DNA of 64,000 nt from Paguma larvata (GCA_030068075.1 CM057832.1:79020502-79084501); one strand, 5' to 3'; shown: positions 24,480 to 37,544, counted from the stretch's first letter. Notes: generated from the letters alone by a model not told the origin. Program-made: numbers and translations.

Positions 24480-25602
24480 ATTCAGGAAATGAATGAACTA
24501 TGATACTACAATCTAAAAAATAGGTAGTCATTAACTCTGATAGATTGTATTATTTAGTAGTTTTTAAAGTCTATTTTTCTCATAGTGTTAAGTGAAAAAA
24601 GGCTGGTTATAACAGATAAAATTAAACAAAGTAAGATAAATTACATGAAACGTACCTGAAAGTACATAGAAAAAAAAAACACCTTGAAAATGTACCAAAT
24701 TTAGAACAATTATGTTCGGCTCATGAAATTATGAGTATTAAACCAAATTTCCCCTTATTTTCTAAGCATTCTTTAATTTTGTTATATATAGAATTGAGGG
24801 AAAAAAAGAAAAAGGAATCAGGACATCTATAATTAAGATGTGGAGTGAGTTACTGTTTCCTAGATTGGCACTGTTTATTACAGCGGTCACGAGGACATGT
24901 GGCTATTTACATTAAAATTAAGTAAAACTCAAGCATGCATTTCTTCAGGCACACTGACCCCATTTCAAGGGCTCCGGAGTGATGTATGGCGAGTGGCCAC
25001 GTGACCTGGACGCAGCAGATATATAACATCTCCTCACCGCAGAAATTCCAACGGGTAGAAATTCCTGGCTCCTTTTGAGGATTGCAAAAAATATGTGAAC
25101 TGCCACAATGGGTTCTGTGAAATGCTAAAGATGTTCTGGGCAAGAAGAGGCCACTAGGCTGTTCCTATCTTAGAACTCTTTCCACAGTCAGCATAGTAGC
25201 CGGCCCACGTGTTGTTCCGACTTATAAAAAGACACACAGTCAGTCCGCCGTGAACTAGGTTCAAACTCTGGCCTCCAACCTCAGAGCTGTTTGGCGCTTG
25301 CCTATCTGCATTCCAACACACAAAACAAACCTGACAAATCAGCTTGTTTGGTGGAACACACAAGATTTTTCCACTGTGCTATTAATAAGGCCGATAATGT
25401 CAGCTCCTATTCTTGCCCCACCGTCGTACATTTGGAGGGCTACTTGAAGTGGAAAGGTTACCTGAGGGTAGTTGGTTGACCAGGCAACCTAGGGACTCGG
25501 CCTGTGACTCAGGGAAAAGGGAAAGCCAAACATCTTTCTTCTGAACTCTGTCCCGAGGTCCCACTAAAAATGTGGCAAAGGGAACTGGTCTTGCTCTAAA
25601 TT

Positions 25603-25823
25603 TTTTTTTTTAATTTTTTAATGTTTATTTTTTTTAGAGAGACAGAGAGAGACAGAGTATGAATGGGAGAGGGGCAGAGAGAGAGGGGGACACAGAATCC
25701 GAAGCAGGCTCCAGGCTCTGAGCTGTCAGCACAGTGACATGTGGGGGTTGAACCTACAAACTGTGAGATCATGACCTGAGCTGAAGTCGGGCGCTCAACA
25801 GACTGAGCCACCCAGGTGCCCCA
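25603..25823 (-). repeat. Feliform tRNA-Lys SINE
   Basis: Flanked by TGGTCTTGCTCTAAATT (25586-25602) and TGGTCTTGGTCTAAATT (25824-25840), a 17-bp duplication with one difference. Confidence 0.95.
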
Positions 25824-26344
25824 TGGTCTTGGTCTAAATTCTTGAGGAGATTAACCTCTTGTTTAATTTTAGATCTTTTTAAAAAGAGTGTTTATTTCAT
25901 CTTACGCAGGATTTCAAAGCCAGTGGAATACTCCTATAGACTAGAAAAAACATCCCTAGGCAACCTGAATATATACTAATATTTACTGGAGGGAGACAAA
26001 GTAAAATAACATATCCCTTGGGCAGGTGCTCCTGGTTTTATGCAAATCTCTTAAAAGTCAGGGACAAATGAGATTTGTGTAAGTCACATTGTTTCATTGT
26101 GTTAAAGGTTAGATCCTTAGGTACTGGTGACACTTCACAGATGTTATTTTGATAGGGAATATTTACCGTTGAGGAACCCTATGTAGACTAACTTTGGAAA
26201 CACACATACGCGGTGACCGGTGAGCTGTATAAACATATCTGCAGACAAAGAATTTTAAATACAGTCAAGTAAGGATCAACAGTATTACTTAACTCAGTCT
26301 TTATCATACTAAAAAGGGACACTGCACATGCTCAGTTACCTACA

Positions 26345-26560
26345 GCAGGGTGTTCCTGTATCAGCATTCTTCATATTTGGGTATTTTAATATCATTACGG
26401 ATCATTGTTTGTTGCAGGGGACGTTAAGCAGCAAACCTGGTGTCTATCCATTAGATTCCAATATCACCCCCTAGTCCTGACAATCAAAAGTATATCGAGA
26501 CACTGCCAAATGTCCCTTGAGGGGCAAACTACCTCTGGCTGCGTACCACCGGGGGTGATG
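26345..26560 (+). mobile_element. MER-type hAT-like DNA transposon fragment
   Basis: Begins CAGGGTGTTCCTGTATCAGC and passes through GTTAAGCAGCAAACCTGGTG. It ends with CACTGCCAAATGTCCCTTGA and GGGGCAAACTACCTCTGG. This order is that of a common non-autonomous hAT-Charlie element. I am sure of the repeat type but not of the exact family name. Confidence 0.6.
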
Positions 26561-28649
26561 GAGGACTGCTGTGTGGATGACAGAACCTCACTTTATTCTC
26601 CCCAATCAAAACAGGACAGTGGTTTATGTTTTAAAAGGATACCAAATGGAGTTGGTTTTCTCTTCCCCCCGTATGTCACCAGGGGGTGGTTCTAACACGC
26701 AATGGAACATCCCCAAACCCTGAAAACAAAAGACAAAAGAGCCAAAAAAGCAAGAGAGGTGGACCAACACTCAAGCTGAATAATCATCCCTGAGATGATC
26801 AAGCCTCTGCTGTTCCAATTTCCTGCTTCAGAAAACTTGAAATTGTCAAAGGGCCATTGAGCCTTCTCTTTGTTTACATTTTTCTCCCTTTCCAAAAAGA
26901 ATGCTCTGCTCCCTCGGACCAACACAATGACAGGCAGCAGATTATAAGAAGTAAGTGAGCTAACTTTCCTCATAGTATAGAATTGTGAGTGCCCTCTAAA
27001 GTTATTTTTGGGGGCAGGGAGGGTGGAGAGAGGGTCTGTGTGGCAATCCAGCCACAAGGCTGGAGCTAAACCATCCCCAGGCCTGTGAAAGTCCATAAAA
27101 GTTCCTGGTTAAAACACCTAGGAGAGAAAAAGTAGATAAATAAATATGTCGGGAACTTACTGTCCCAAACCAAATCAGGTTAAATTTTTAAAAGAATTAG
27201 CGTTTCTGATTCTTCACTTTACGAGGTGTCATAATTTAAGAGCTTCCCAACACAATGAACAGGATTTGTGGAAGGAAGGAGGGAGGAAATCAAACTTCCC
27301 CGAGAGCTGGGGAACATGTAACCACACAGTTTGGTTGTACAGCTAAGAAGGATAATTTGTATTAAACAGCTAAACAATGGCTGAATTAACTGGCTTTTCA
27401 CTGTCTTTTAAAGTCTGTCTCCATGGCCTGGTTGGTCAAATTGTTAGCTTAACCCACCACCTACTCAATTCATTGAATAGCCCCAGTTGGGCCTATAATA
27501 AGTTTGTGAATGATAGTTTCCAGAAAAGGCCTTCTCTCTTCGCATAGAAACATTTCAATCCTGTGCCAATAATACATAAATTACCCATGTTCACAAAATG
27601 AAACTAGCTACATTCCCCTTCCAAGCGGTGAACCTCGACAATTTACCAGAGGGTATGACTCTGAGTTAAATTTAAGTTTTCTTCTGATGAGGTTAAAATC
27701 CTTTGAAATCATTTGTGCAGATAAATTTGGGTATGGTGACTACAGAGTTGGTAGAAGAATTATTCATAAAATTACTATAATCCAGTCAGTGAGGTTCCAC
27801 AGCCCCTCATTAAGATGCTGTTGACGCAACTGCAGGATATTCTATATAACGTAATTGTATTCATTCAACGGTTTGGCAATAAGCTGCAATAGAATTCTAA
27901 AAATAAAAATTAAAAAAAAAAACATAAGGCAAAAAAACAAAAACTCTAGTATTGAGATACTTGGCTAAAGAGGTGGAATTTTCACGAATCCCTAAAGACA
28001 GGCTGAATGGAGCTTCCTCTAGAAGAACCAGGATGGGAGTAGCGTTTTTAGAATCCCAGCCACGTTGCTAAATTATAACAGCATGCTTCCTGTAGATACT
28101 ATATTTGGCCTTCAGATCCCACAAAAGGCAGAATGACCATGTGTTTTTAAATAAGTCTTTAGCTGACCAACACTTCTTTTTCACAAAAGACCCATCTGTT
28201 TTAATTCAATTTTTGGCTTTGACAAGCAACAAAGATTAAGCAGCTTACAGCTTCTCCCTGCGTCAGTCTCTCTGCTCCTAGGAGGCTCCCATTCTGCGGT
28301 GGAGGGCTCGCTGTGGTAGACCTGCAGATAAGCTGCGGAATTTTCTCATTGCTATGTTGGTGGTAAATATTCAGATCTCTCAGCTCAGTGATTTCAGAAA
28401 TCTGCATTATTTTTGGATCTTTTGGTCACTGTAAAGAGAAGAGGTCTCTAGAAGAGACCTTGGAATCAGTCATATTTTAGAATCAGGGAAGGCCCAGAGA
28501 CCCTGTGATATAAACAGGATCACACAACAGCCAGGGGCAGACCCAGAAATGAAACAGCTTATTCCAAATCTCCAATAGAGCGTATTTCATTATGCCGACC
28601 CGCCTATTTTCTCCTTTTTTGCTTTCAGTATTTAAAAGTATGATTCTAG

Positions 28650-28857
28650 GGGCGCCTGGGTGGCTCAGTCGGTTGAGCATCCGACTTCGGCTCAGGTCAT
28701 GATCTCGCGGTCTGTGAGTTCGAGCCTTGTGTCGGGCTCTGTGCTGACGGCTCAGAGCCTGGATTCTGCTTCACATTCTGTGTCTCCCTCTCTCTCTGCC
28801 CCTCCCCCACTCATGCTCTGTCTCTCTCTGTCTCAAAAATATAAACATTAAAAAAAA
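28650..28857 (+). repeat. Feliform tRNA-Lys SINE with long perfect TSD
   Basis: Near-consensus element bounded by TTAAAAGTATGATTCTAG, 18 bp and perfect, at 28632-28649 and 28858-28875. One of the youngest-looking copies here. Confidence 0.96.
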
Positions 28858-28875
28858 TTAAAAGTATGATTCTAG

Positions 28876-28945
28876 AATCATTATGTCATATACCTGAAAT
28901 GAATATAATGTTGTTATGTTAATTATACCTCAATTTAAAAAAATA
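28876..28945 (+). mobile_element. L1M 3' end fragment
   Basis: ATATACCTGAAATGAATATA followed by GTTAATTATACCTCAATTTA and an A-run matches the end of old L1M 3' UTRs. Confidence 0.65.
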
Positions 28946-29133
28946 GGATTATGAAAGGCATGATTTTGAAACTCTTCAGTTGATAGCAGTGGACCAAACA
29001 TGTCTTGGACCTCTGTTTACAATCAGCTTCCTGTCATGTTCCCTTAAGTCTGTTTATAAGGAGTTTTTGGTGAGCCAGCACCAGAACCCCAATCTTACAG
29101 GGATCATGGCTAAATTTAAAAACTGGTGAATGT

Positions 29134-29353
29134 AGGGGCGCCTGGGTGGCTCAGTTGGTTAAGCGTCCAACTCTTGATTTCAGCTGATGTCATGATCTCA
29201 TGGCTCGTGGGTTCAAGCCCCACATTGGACTCTGTACAGACGGTATGGAGCCTGCTTGGGATTCTCTCTCCCTCTCTCTCTCTGCCCCTCCCTCCCTTCC
29301 TTGCTCTCTCTCTCAAAAAATAAACTAACTAAAAAAGCAAAACAAAACAAAAC
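29134..29353 (+). repeat. Feliform tRNA-Lys SINE
   Basis: Head GGGGCGCCTGGGTGGCTCAG, tail with AAAAC units. Flanked by CTGGTGAATGT at 29123-29133 and 29354-29364. Confidence 0.94.
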
Positions 29354-30299
29354 CTGGTGAATGTGGAACCAGCCAGTAACCTCTCCTGTCTACTTTCACT
29401 GCAGTGACACTCTTCTTGCCCTTAGCTGATGATGCTACGTCCACTTAGGCCCATAGGGAAGAATGTCCTCAACTCCCCACAACCACACCTCCCACCTAAA
29501 AATGAGTTTTAGTGCTTCAGAATCTAATTCACACCCTAAGAAAGAGGACAGTGTTGTATAAACTTAGCCCACGAGTCTCTCATTGTCACTGAAGGAAAAT
29601 AGGTGTGAATGCCTTCTTGCTGGTTGCATACTCCTGTCAGCAGGCAGGTGGGCCGAAAAAAAGCAATCCTGGCTTATCTCGGCCCCCCTTCCTTAGCAAG
29701 GACCCTCAGCTAAGCACTTCCCTAACTCATGAATATAATGTAATGACCAATTTAATTGTCACGTTCAAGGACGGACATCACAATACGGAGCTATTGTTGT
29801 AGCTCACTCGATGGAGACATAAAAATGCCAATTGTATTGGAAGACAGGCAGAGTGCAATCAACAAACAGCAAACAGGGAAGAATCTAGGTCTCTGTCTTG
29901 ACCTTTCCCCCTGAGGTGGATGAACTTCTCCTGGAGTCTGGAGAGGACAGCAGATACCTTAGCAGTGCCCTGCTAATACCTGAATAGGAATACTGATTTT
30001 GCGTCACTCATGTCTGAGACAGAGAGGCAGCTGTTGGCCTTATTTTCATGGATTCCCAAGGGAAAGCGTAGATCCTTGGCTTGGTGAAGGGCTGTGGCTT
30101 AAAGCTTACTAAGCCCTTTGTAGCCTGGCCACAATTTATTTGACCAACCTCTACTGATGGATAATTGGGCGGTTTCTAATTTCTCAATATTACAAACACT
30201 GCTGTGATGAGTATCTAAATCTTGGTGCATAACCATGACTGTTTCCTTACGATAAATCCCTAGAAGTAGAATTGTTATGTCAAAGGGTATTCATGGGTA

Positions 30300-30367
30300 G
30301 GGGCGCCTGGGTGGCTCAGTTGGTTGAGCGTCTGACTCATCAACCGACTGAGCCACCCAGGCACCCC
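30300..30367. repeat. Head-to-head SINE palindrome
   Basis: The first 28 bases (30300-30327) are a forward SINE head. After a 12-nt spacer, 30340-30367 is the reverse complement of a SINE head, differing at two positions. The arms can fold into a 28-bp hairpin. Neither half keeps a body or tail. Confidence 0.9.
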
Positions 30368-30472
30368 TAAGATTTTATTTTTAAGTAAACTCTATACCCA
30401 ACATGGGGGCCAAACCTACAACCCCAAGATCAAGAGTTGTATGCTCCACCAACTGAGCCAGCCAGGCACCCC
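30368..30472 (-). repeat. Short-type carnivore SINE
   Basis: AAGATTTTATTTTTAAGTAA, CCCAACATGGGGGCC, AAGATCAAGAGTTGTATGCT and ACTGAGCCAGCCAGGCACCC form the older, short tRNA-Lys SINE in reverse. Confidence 0.85.
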
Positions 30473-31142
30473 AGTAGCAATCCACTTTTTCTGATTTGCC
30501 TGTATATATTCATTGCCCACTTTCTCACTGCTTAGCTCACCTCTGCTTATTGGTTTATTAGAGTAAATTCATATATCAAATGTCCTAAGATATTGCCATA
30601 TATGTTGTAAGTTTTTATTTCCTGGCCTGACATTTGCCTTTCCGATACGTTAATAAGGCCGTCCTTATTTGGGGAATGAAACTAAAGAAGAACTGAATAC
30701 CTTGGCTTAAAGACTAAGATGAAATAGGCCACAAATGGTAGTGTGTCCTTGAACATTGTATAGTTACACATGTAACCGGACATCAAACATAAACTAGAAG
30801 TCACGGTCATTAGCAGAGTGGTGGGGGATGCCACGGGGAAGCAGCTGGGGGACTGTCTGGAGAGACTTCTCCTAGAGGTGGGTCCTGAAAAGATGCTGCA
30901 GAAAATAGCCAGAGAAAGTCACACAAGAAAGGCAGAGCAGCTGGGGCTATCTATGCAAAAGAAAAGAAGGTATTTTTCCCTGGGTAGGGAGTCTTTATTA
31001 AGGTGTGAATCGTCAATTTCCAAGTAAGTGAACTGAACTCATAGCTCCAGAGGCCAGCAAATATTTACCTGGTCTAAGAGCTCAGAAAACCAGAGGATCT
31101 CCAGAGAATCTCAATGTGAACATCAAAAAGTAATGTTGGCTC

Positions 31143-31358
31143 GGGGCACTTGGGTGGCTCAGTCGGTTAGGCTTCTGACTCTTGGTTTTGGCTCAGGTCA
31201 TGATCTCACAGTTCGTGAGATCCGACCCCACATTGTGCTCTGCACTGACAGCACGGAGCCTGCTTGGGATTGTGTGTCTCCCTCGCTCTCTGCCCTCCCC
31301 CACTGGTTCTCTCTCTTTCTTCTCTTTCTCTCAAAATAAAGAAACATTAAAAAAAAAG
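31143..31358 (+). repeat. Feliform tRNA-Lys SINE
   Basis: GGGGCACTTGGGTGGCTCAG head to an AATAAA-like A-tail. The flanks share only a short imperfect GTTGgCTC repeat. Confidence 0.92.
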
Positions 31359-32331
31359 TGTTGCCTCATAAAATCTTGGGAAAAATTTCCCTAAAAATGT
31401 AGCCATTTCAAGGCTGTGAAATATTCACAAGATTCAGAGTTTGAAAGTGTGGAGGGAGATAGTGTTTTCAGGTTCATAAACAATCCTTGGAATAAATGTT
31501 TGCTTCATAAACTTACTAATAAAACCCCAGGGGAAGGATGCCTATGATATCTTTTCAGATTTCTCCACAATGCCAGGAGAATAAATACGGTAATCTAGCA
31601 AATACACTATGAGATTAATTCCTGGGGAAAGTTCTAGAAGAATGCACGGACACAAATGATACCCTCCTGTAAGCTGTGTTAGCAACCAGCAGCTATGCAA
31701 GCCAGTCTGTCCAGTCATTCCCCCACGAGTTGACGTGAAATGCAGAAGCCTTCAACAAACACCTAAACAGAAAGAGAAGGAAAGCCAGAGGCGCTCAATC
31801 CTGTGTTGGTCTTATTTCAAGTAATTTAGAATTCCTGGGCTAACACTGGACACTGGGCTTAGCTTGAGAAACTCAAGAGGAGGTTCCTTTTCTATACTTA
31901 GTGCCTCTATTCAATTCCTCATTAAAACTTTTTCCACTTGACAGTATAAATTTCCTTGCTCTGTGTACGGAACGACCCTAATCTGTGCTATAATGTGTCG
32001 ATTATCTTGTCAGGAGTTAACGATCTTGCTATTTCTACTTTGTACTCAGCGGCCCTGGTTTAATTATGCCAAGACTCTAACATTCTGGATTCTGGTGCAG
32101 CCATTTCTCAATGTTTACAGACATCATGAAATGTGATAGGAAATCTATCTCCTCTCTATCTTGTCTACACATTGGTTTTCTGGTTCCTGAATCCCTTCAT
32201 AGCAGGGTGTCTTGTTAGTTAATGGCCACCTATTTATAAACCTCTCTAGTAAATCAGAAACTTCCTAGACTTGCTTTTTCTATTTGGATGAACTTCTAAG
32301 CATTGCCCTTAAAACTTTCAGAACCCTAGAT

Positions 32332-32484
32332 ATCATTTTTAAAGCTTATGAGAGTAGGGGAAGGGCAGAGAGAAGGAGAGAGAGAGAATCCCAGACACGG
32401 GATCTGAACCCATGAACCATGAGATCATGACCTGAGCTGAAATCAAGAGTCGAACGCTTAACTGACTTAGCCGCCCAGGCGCCC
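32332..32484 (-). repeat. Feliform SINE with internal deletion
   Basis: Only 153 bp against the usual 200 or more. It ends TTAGCCGCCCAGGCGCCCC. Flanked by CAGAACCCTAGAT (32319-32331) and CAGAACCCTGGAT (32485-32497). Confidence 0.92.
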
Positions 32485-32590
32485 CAGAACCCTGGATGTT
32501 GTACATCTAACGGCATTTTCATCATTAAAGGGCAAAGTTAAAAGGAAGACTTTAAAAGCAGGCATCCAAATCACAGACTTAAATTCTAAT

Positions 32591-32609
32591 TTGTTGTTGT
32601 TGTTGTTGC
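32591..32609. repeat. (TTG)n simple repeat
   Basis: TTGTTGTTGTTGTTGTTG, short. Confidence 0.85.
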
Positions 32610-34149
32610 TAAAAGGAGATTATCATAAGAGGAAATACAGAGATAGAGAGAGCTATCCACAAGGACCATGCTACATGATATGAAAAGACAGTTGCTGACA
32701 TTAAGATGCCTAATAATATAATATGCGGTAGAAGAGACATAGTGGTCTCCCTAAAACATGCCTTTATTACTTAGTGACATGATATTCCGATTTACATCAT
32801 TAATGCCAGAGTCAAGACTGGAAGCCAAGTCTTCCTCTGCCAGAAATCTCAGTCTAACAAGTAAGACACAAGTTATGACTTATTAAAGATTCAGAGAGGA
32901 AGGAGTACTTGCGATGGACTTTGAGAAAAGGGTGATCTTCTCAGCAATGAGGATTCCTGCATGATCAGTGGGAAATATTTGTTGTTGATGAACCCTTTGT
33001 GGGAGGAAGGCAGGGGTGAGGAGGCGAGCATTTAAGGAATGAGAAACTGCAGCAGAGCGAAGAGAGTAATTGAAGATGCATTTTCCAAGAAGTCTGAAGA
33101 CATAACATGGGATTGGGTGGCAATTTAAATGGGTCAAAGGTTAAAAGGAAGGTTTGTTGTTTGTCTATGTGGCCAACATATGCTGCAGGTGTATAAAGGA
33201 CTTATGGATATTGAAGGTTTCCAAGAAAGGAATAATTTAGGAAACAAAGTCCCAGAGGAGGCAGGATGGATAGATGGACGGGCTGGTTTTGACTAAGAGC
33301 AAGGACAATAAATGCTTCCTCTGTCATATGCACCTGGTGACCCAGAGAGGCAGGTGAGGATTCAGAGAGAAACAGAACTGAAGGCGTTGTTGTTGAAAGC
33401 CTTCATGGTCTTGTGACATGAATGTGTGAGGTCGTGTTGTATGACTGAGGGGGGAGAACCCAGTTGGAAAGTTGCAAGTGAAGATGAATGTGAACATCTG
33501 GGGACAGGGAAAGAGAAAGGAAGTCAACGAGAGAGGAGATGAACGGAAGGCTTTCCCAGAAGCATGGAGGGGACACTGGAGATTAGTCTTATTTTCTCCA
33601 GCTGCGCTGAGAACGCCAGGTGGGGGAGGTCGGTGGGGAGTAGAAGATGAAAGTAGATGCCGAGCATTCCCAGGAATCGAGAGGACAGAGATGGAAGAAG
33701 CCAGAAGGACTAGGGGCGGAAGTGAGCATCACTGACCAGGAACACAGAACGGAAACTGAAGAAGCTGCACCAGGGGGGCAGGGAAGGCATGTGGAAAATC
33801 GGGAGGCCTGGTGAAACCTCCTATCAGTCACTGAGAAGAGGGAAATGATTCAATGTAAGGGTGGGAAGTTGTTTCCAAGAGAAGAGTTACAGCTTTTGGT
33901 TTTAACAAACATCGTCATAAGAAGCCCCAAACCAGATGCTGCATATACGTGCCTCCGTGTGTCCTTCTATCTGCTCCAGGAGGACACGCTTGCCTGTGAG
34001 TGTTCATTCACACTCCTGTTCCTCGCAGGACAACTTGTTCAGGTGCTGGGCCATTAGTGACTATGGTTTCTGTGATCCAAAGGCAGAAACGTTTCATTTT
34101 GCTCCTTTCTTGGGCTCCTATGTTCTTCCTTGCCATCAACCCACATTCA

Positions 34150-34335
34150 CTGACACCTCAGTTCCCTTTTCCGACTATCTGTTGAGTGCTCACCCTCTTA
34201 CAGAAATGGTGTTCACATTAGAAATCTAAAAATAAGTAAGACAAGGCTCTCTGTCCTCCGGAAACTTACAGTCTGATTAAGGCACTAAGCAGGTAAGTAG
34301 ACAATTTCAGTATGGGATACTATGACAGCAGTCTG
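34150..34335 (-). mobile_element. L2 3' end, antisense
   Basis: ATCTGTTGAGTGCTCACCCT, a GACAAGGCTCTCTGTCCTCC stretch and GGAAACTTACAGTCTGATTA follow the reverse L2 3' order. Confidence 0.6.
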
Positions 34336-34624
34336 ATGCTAAAGGGGCTGCGCGAGACCAGGGGTCTATGTTAAAACACTCTGAAGGAATTGCCACCTTA
34401 CACGAGGTTCAGCAGGATTCTACAGCGTAGAACTTACCAGAGTTTCTAACATGTCACTGTGCATAGTGAATCTTCCTGTGTGTACCTGCAAGAGATCTAG
34501 TAAGCAAAAGTTACCCCCAAACTCATTTGACCACAGAACATTTTCTTTCAATGCAACAACTCAAAAGATTTGTACTCTGGGGGACATATCTCAACAAGTG
34601 CTGATAGAAGGTTCTTGCCCTAGT

Positions 34625-34647
34625 AAAAAAAAAAAAAAAAAAAAAAA
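34625..34647 (+). repeat. Poly(A) run
   Basis: About 23 uninterrupted A. It could be the tail of an unrecognised retroposon, or plain simple sequence. Confidence 0.9.
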
Positions 34648-35519
34648 GATTTATATTTTCTCAGCCTGGGCCAGATGGGGGTTGTCTCCGAATCCATAAA
34701 CGACTTTTAAAGTTTATTTGTTTTTTAATCCTATAACAGTGTGAAGATGTGGACTTAGAAGGCTTTACCATTGATGTGCTAATGATTAGGCCAGGCCTGG
34801 ATGAAACAGAAGGTCTGGCCATTCTCTCATTAACGGACCATTTAACGTTTTTTTCCCAAAAGAAATATTTAATAAACACAATATTGAGTTGCTCCTCAAG
34901 CTTCTAAATAACAGACCACTTGAAGATCTTTGTTACAGAGAAAACTACTTCAGGCCAGGAGATACTGCAGGACCCAACATCCATGCTAGAGAGACCAAGC
35001 ATAATTTTAAACTAAGGATTTAAATACATAAAGGCCAATGTTTGTGCTCTGTCTTTACGCAATTCCTGACAACAACTCTCTGGTGTCTCCTGACATTTGG
35101 TTTTTAGGAAAAGCATCTTGGGGTGAATTGTTCCCTCTCCTCATTATCGTCTCTAGCGTACAAAAGTCTCAAGGTAACTCTTGATTACCTGCCCTCCATT
35201 TAGTACAGTGCTGGGGGAAAACAGATCAAGAAAACCGTTTCACGATTCATGCCCTTTCAAAATATGTCTACAACATTAAAAAACTTATTGCTGGCGCTTT
35301 GTGATTGTAAAAGCAGCCATCTCATTAAGAAAGCCTAGTACTATTAAAATACTTAACTCTGACCCAATTTTTAAAGAACACTTCGCAGCAAAAATCAAGG
35401 TGCAAAATTATCCACATACTCAAGAGATGTTGCCTGTGAAATCTTATGACATTCAGAACCTAGAAATTATATTCTTTAGTCATTCTCTTGCTTTCCCTCT
35501 GTCTGGGTTCGGTTAATTT

Positions 35520-35720
35520 AATAAATGCCAACTATACGCCAGGTGCTACGCTAAGGGCTTTACTTGATGCATTTGATTTGCTCTTCACCATAATCTCTTG
35601 AGGTAGGTACTCATAATACACCCATTTTACATACGGAGAAAAGCGAGGCTCAGCAACATCACACGACTAGCCTGAATTATGCAGGCGTGAGTGGTAGAGA
35701 ACTCACTCACCAGAACTCTG
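35520..35720 (-). repeat. MIR-like fragment
   Basis: CGCCAGGTGCTACGCTAAGG, GAGGTAGGTACTCATAATAC, CCATTTTACATACGGAGAAA then GAGGCTCAGCAACATCACAC is the MIR order in reverse. Confidence 0.75.
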
Positions 35721-35959
35721 AAGCATCGCCCTGTATCTCCCTCTGCCCTACACCTCCCCTTTGTCTCCGGTGACCCACTATGAACCCTGATCCCTTGGAG
35801 GAGCCGAAGTTAGTTCTAAAATTGAACAACTGAGCATTATAAGAAAACTCTAGAAATTTTTAGAAATCTTGAGTTAGTGCTGAGCTCTCTTTCTTACCTG
35901 AGATCACACATTCAGCCAGGAAAGGGCTGGGGGCGGGGGGCATAAAGGCCTGGTGTAAA

Positions 35960-36135
35960 AAACATGGATTCTGAATTCAGAAAATTAAGGCAGAGCTCTG
36001 CCAGCTCTGTGTGCTACCAAACACGGTGCTGCCTGAGCCTTCCTCATCTGTTAAATGGGGCTGCTTTCCTTTCTTCCGAGGGCGCCATAGCATCAATGCA
36101 CATCGCGTGCTTAGCATGGTGCCCACCACATGGAA
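35960..36135 (+). repeat. MIR-like fragment
   Basis: GAGCTCTGCCAGCTCTGTGT, CTCATCTGTTAAATGGGGCT and TGCTTAGCATGGTGCCCACC match the MIR order. Confidence 0.65.
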
Positions 36136-37089
36136 ACTGTTCTATGAAATCTGGCCAGCTGTGACAACATTACGCAGAATCCGTCCATACTGCTACTTGC
36201 TAGAAAGGCCTCGGGGGAATGGTTGCCGTTGCTACCATTCCTTCAACAGAGCTCTCTGCTATAGTTTCCATCAAACATTAGGCTACCTACAGAAATAGCA
36301 GGGGGTCATTAACTGAACCAGCCCATCGTCCTTAAAATAGGCTGGGTAAGAAACAGGCAGGGGAAAGAAAGGTATGGAAGCATCCAGAGCAGAAGGCATC
36401 CGGGAAGGCACAGATGAGGTAAGGTATAGGTGTTAGGAGTAAGAGAAACGAAACATGCAGGGAGAGGCTAAAAGTTTTGACTTCTATGAGGCCCACGCTG
36501 CCTCCCACTCAGCTCAGCTCTGGGTTCCCACGACTCATTCATGAGAGCAGGTTATACTAACCAGCAGTGCAAATGCAACAGGTTATTGTTATTATTTTGA
36601 ATACACAGCAGAGACACTCAAACATATCTATGCACATTTCCACCCGTGAGAATTAGGATCGGGATGAAGCCAGGTGTAGTCAAAAACTCAGATACAAGGC
36701 TTTCAAGCTAGGGAGCAGGTGCGAAATCACAGCCATCCACTCTCTTTGAGCTGGGCCCCGACTTCTCACACTTGACCTCGCACTTGGTGAGGACATGAAG
36801 CAGAGGCAGAGAAGGCTCTTGCCCGCAACGGTGCAACAAGCCCTGAGCTTAGGTGTTCACTTGTAGCAGAACATGACCCTGGATCGGGTTAACTCTGCAT
36901 TCTAGGATGGCAAGGACACCGAAAGGAAACACCTCACTTCCCTTGCAGGAATGTGGTAAGAATTAAATAAAATAATGGAAGGCACCTATGTCCCAAGGCG
37001 CACTGGGGAGCCTCACTTTCTGCAGCTGCCCCTGAGAACAAGCCTTCCCCGAGACTGGATAGAAACTCTGAACACCTAAAGATACCTGT

Positions 37090-37150
37090 GCCAAAGGCGG
37101 GCTTCGGAGCTGGACAGACGTGGGTGAAACCCTGCTCCGCCACTTACTGG
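37090..37150 (+). repeat. MIR-like fragment
   Basis: GGAGCTGGACAGACGTGGGT followed by CTGCTCCGCCACTTACTGGC is the 5' half of the MIR core. Confidence 0.65.
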
Positions 37151-37234
37151 CCTTAGAAAATCCACTCATTCATGCTTTTATTTTTCATTTTTCGTTGTTC
37201 TTTTCATTATTTATCTCTGTGCTCACTGACCACA

Positions 37235-37350
37235 GAGAGAGCAAGCTAAATTTATTGAACCAAATGTTCCTGATGAGCTATTGCATCTGGTACAGTGTTA
37301 GAGGCTGTGGATACAGAAATGAACAAGACTGAGAAGGCCCCTGTCCTCAC
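37235..37350 (-). mobile_element. L2 3' end, antisense
   Basis: AAATTTATTGAACCAAATG, CAGTGTTAGAGGCTGTGGAT, ACAGAAATGAACAAGACTGA and GCCCCTGTCCTCACGAAGGG follow the reversed L2 3' end. Confidence 0.65.
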
Positions 37351-37544
37351 GAAGGGTTTATTTTTATGGGGAGATGGACGATGGACATTTTAAAAGCTTC
37401 CCAGAGGGTCAAGAAGCACTGTTCAAAAGTCAGAGCCTGGAAGTCACCCCCACAGACAATTAGTGAGCAACTGCCATCCAAGTAACTGCTAGGCTTTGGG
37501 TTCCGATGAGAAAAGTAAGGAAGAAACAGATTCAAAAGAGTAAG

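Larger units (their letters stand above)
30140..30640 (-). mobile_element. L1M-derived segment, split by SINEs
   Basis: GGTTTCTAATTTCTCAATAT, ACTGCTGTGATGAGTATCTA and TAGAAGTAGAATTGTTATGT form the familiar reverse L1 text. L1-like text resumes after the SINE remnants at 30300-30472. Confidence 0.6.

Noticed and set aside
26692..27096. 134-codon minus-strand open reading frame
   Set aside because: No recognised domain and no exon-like borders that fit the MAMDC2 phases.
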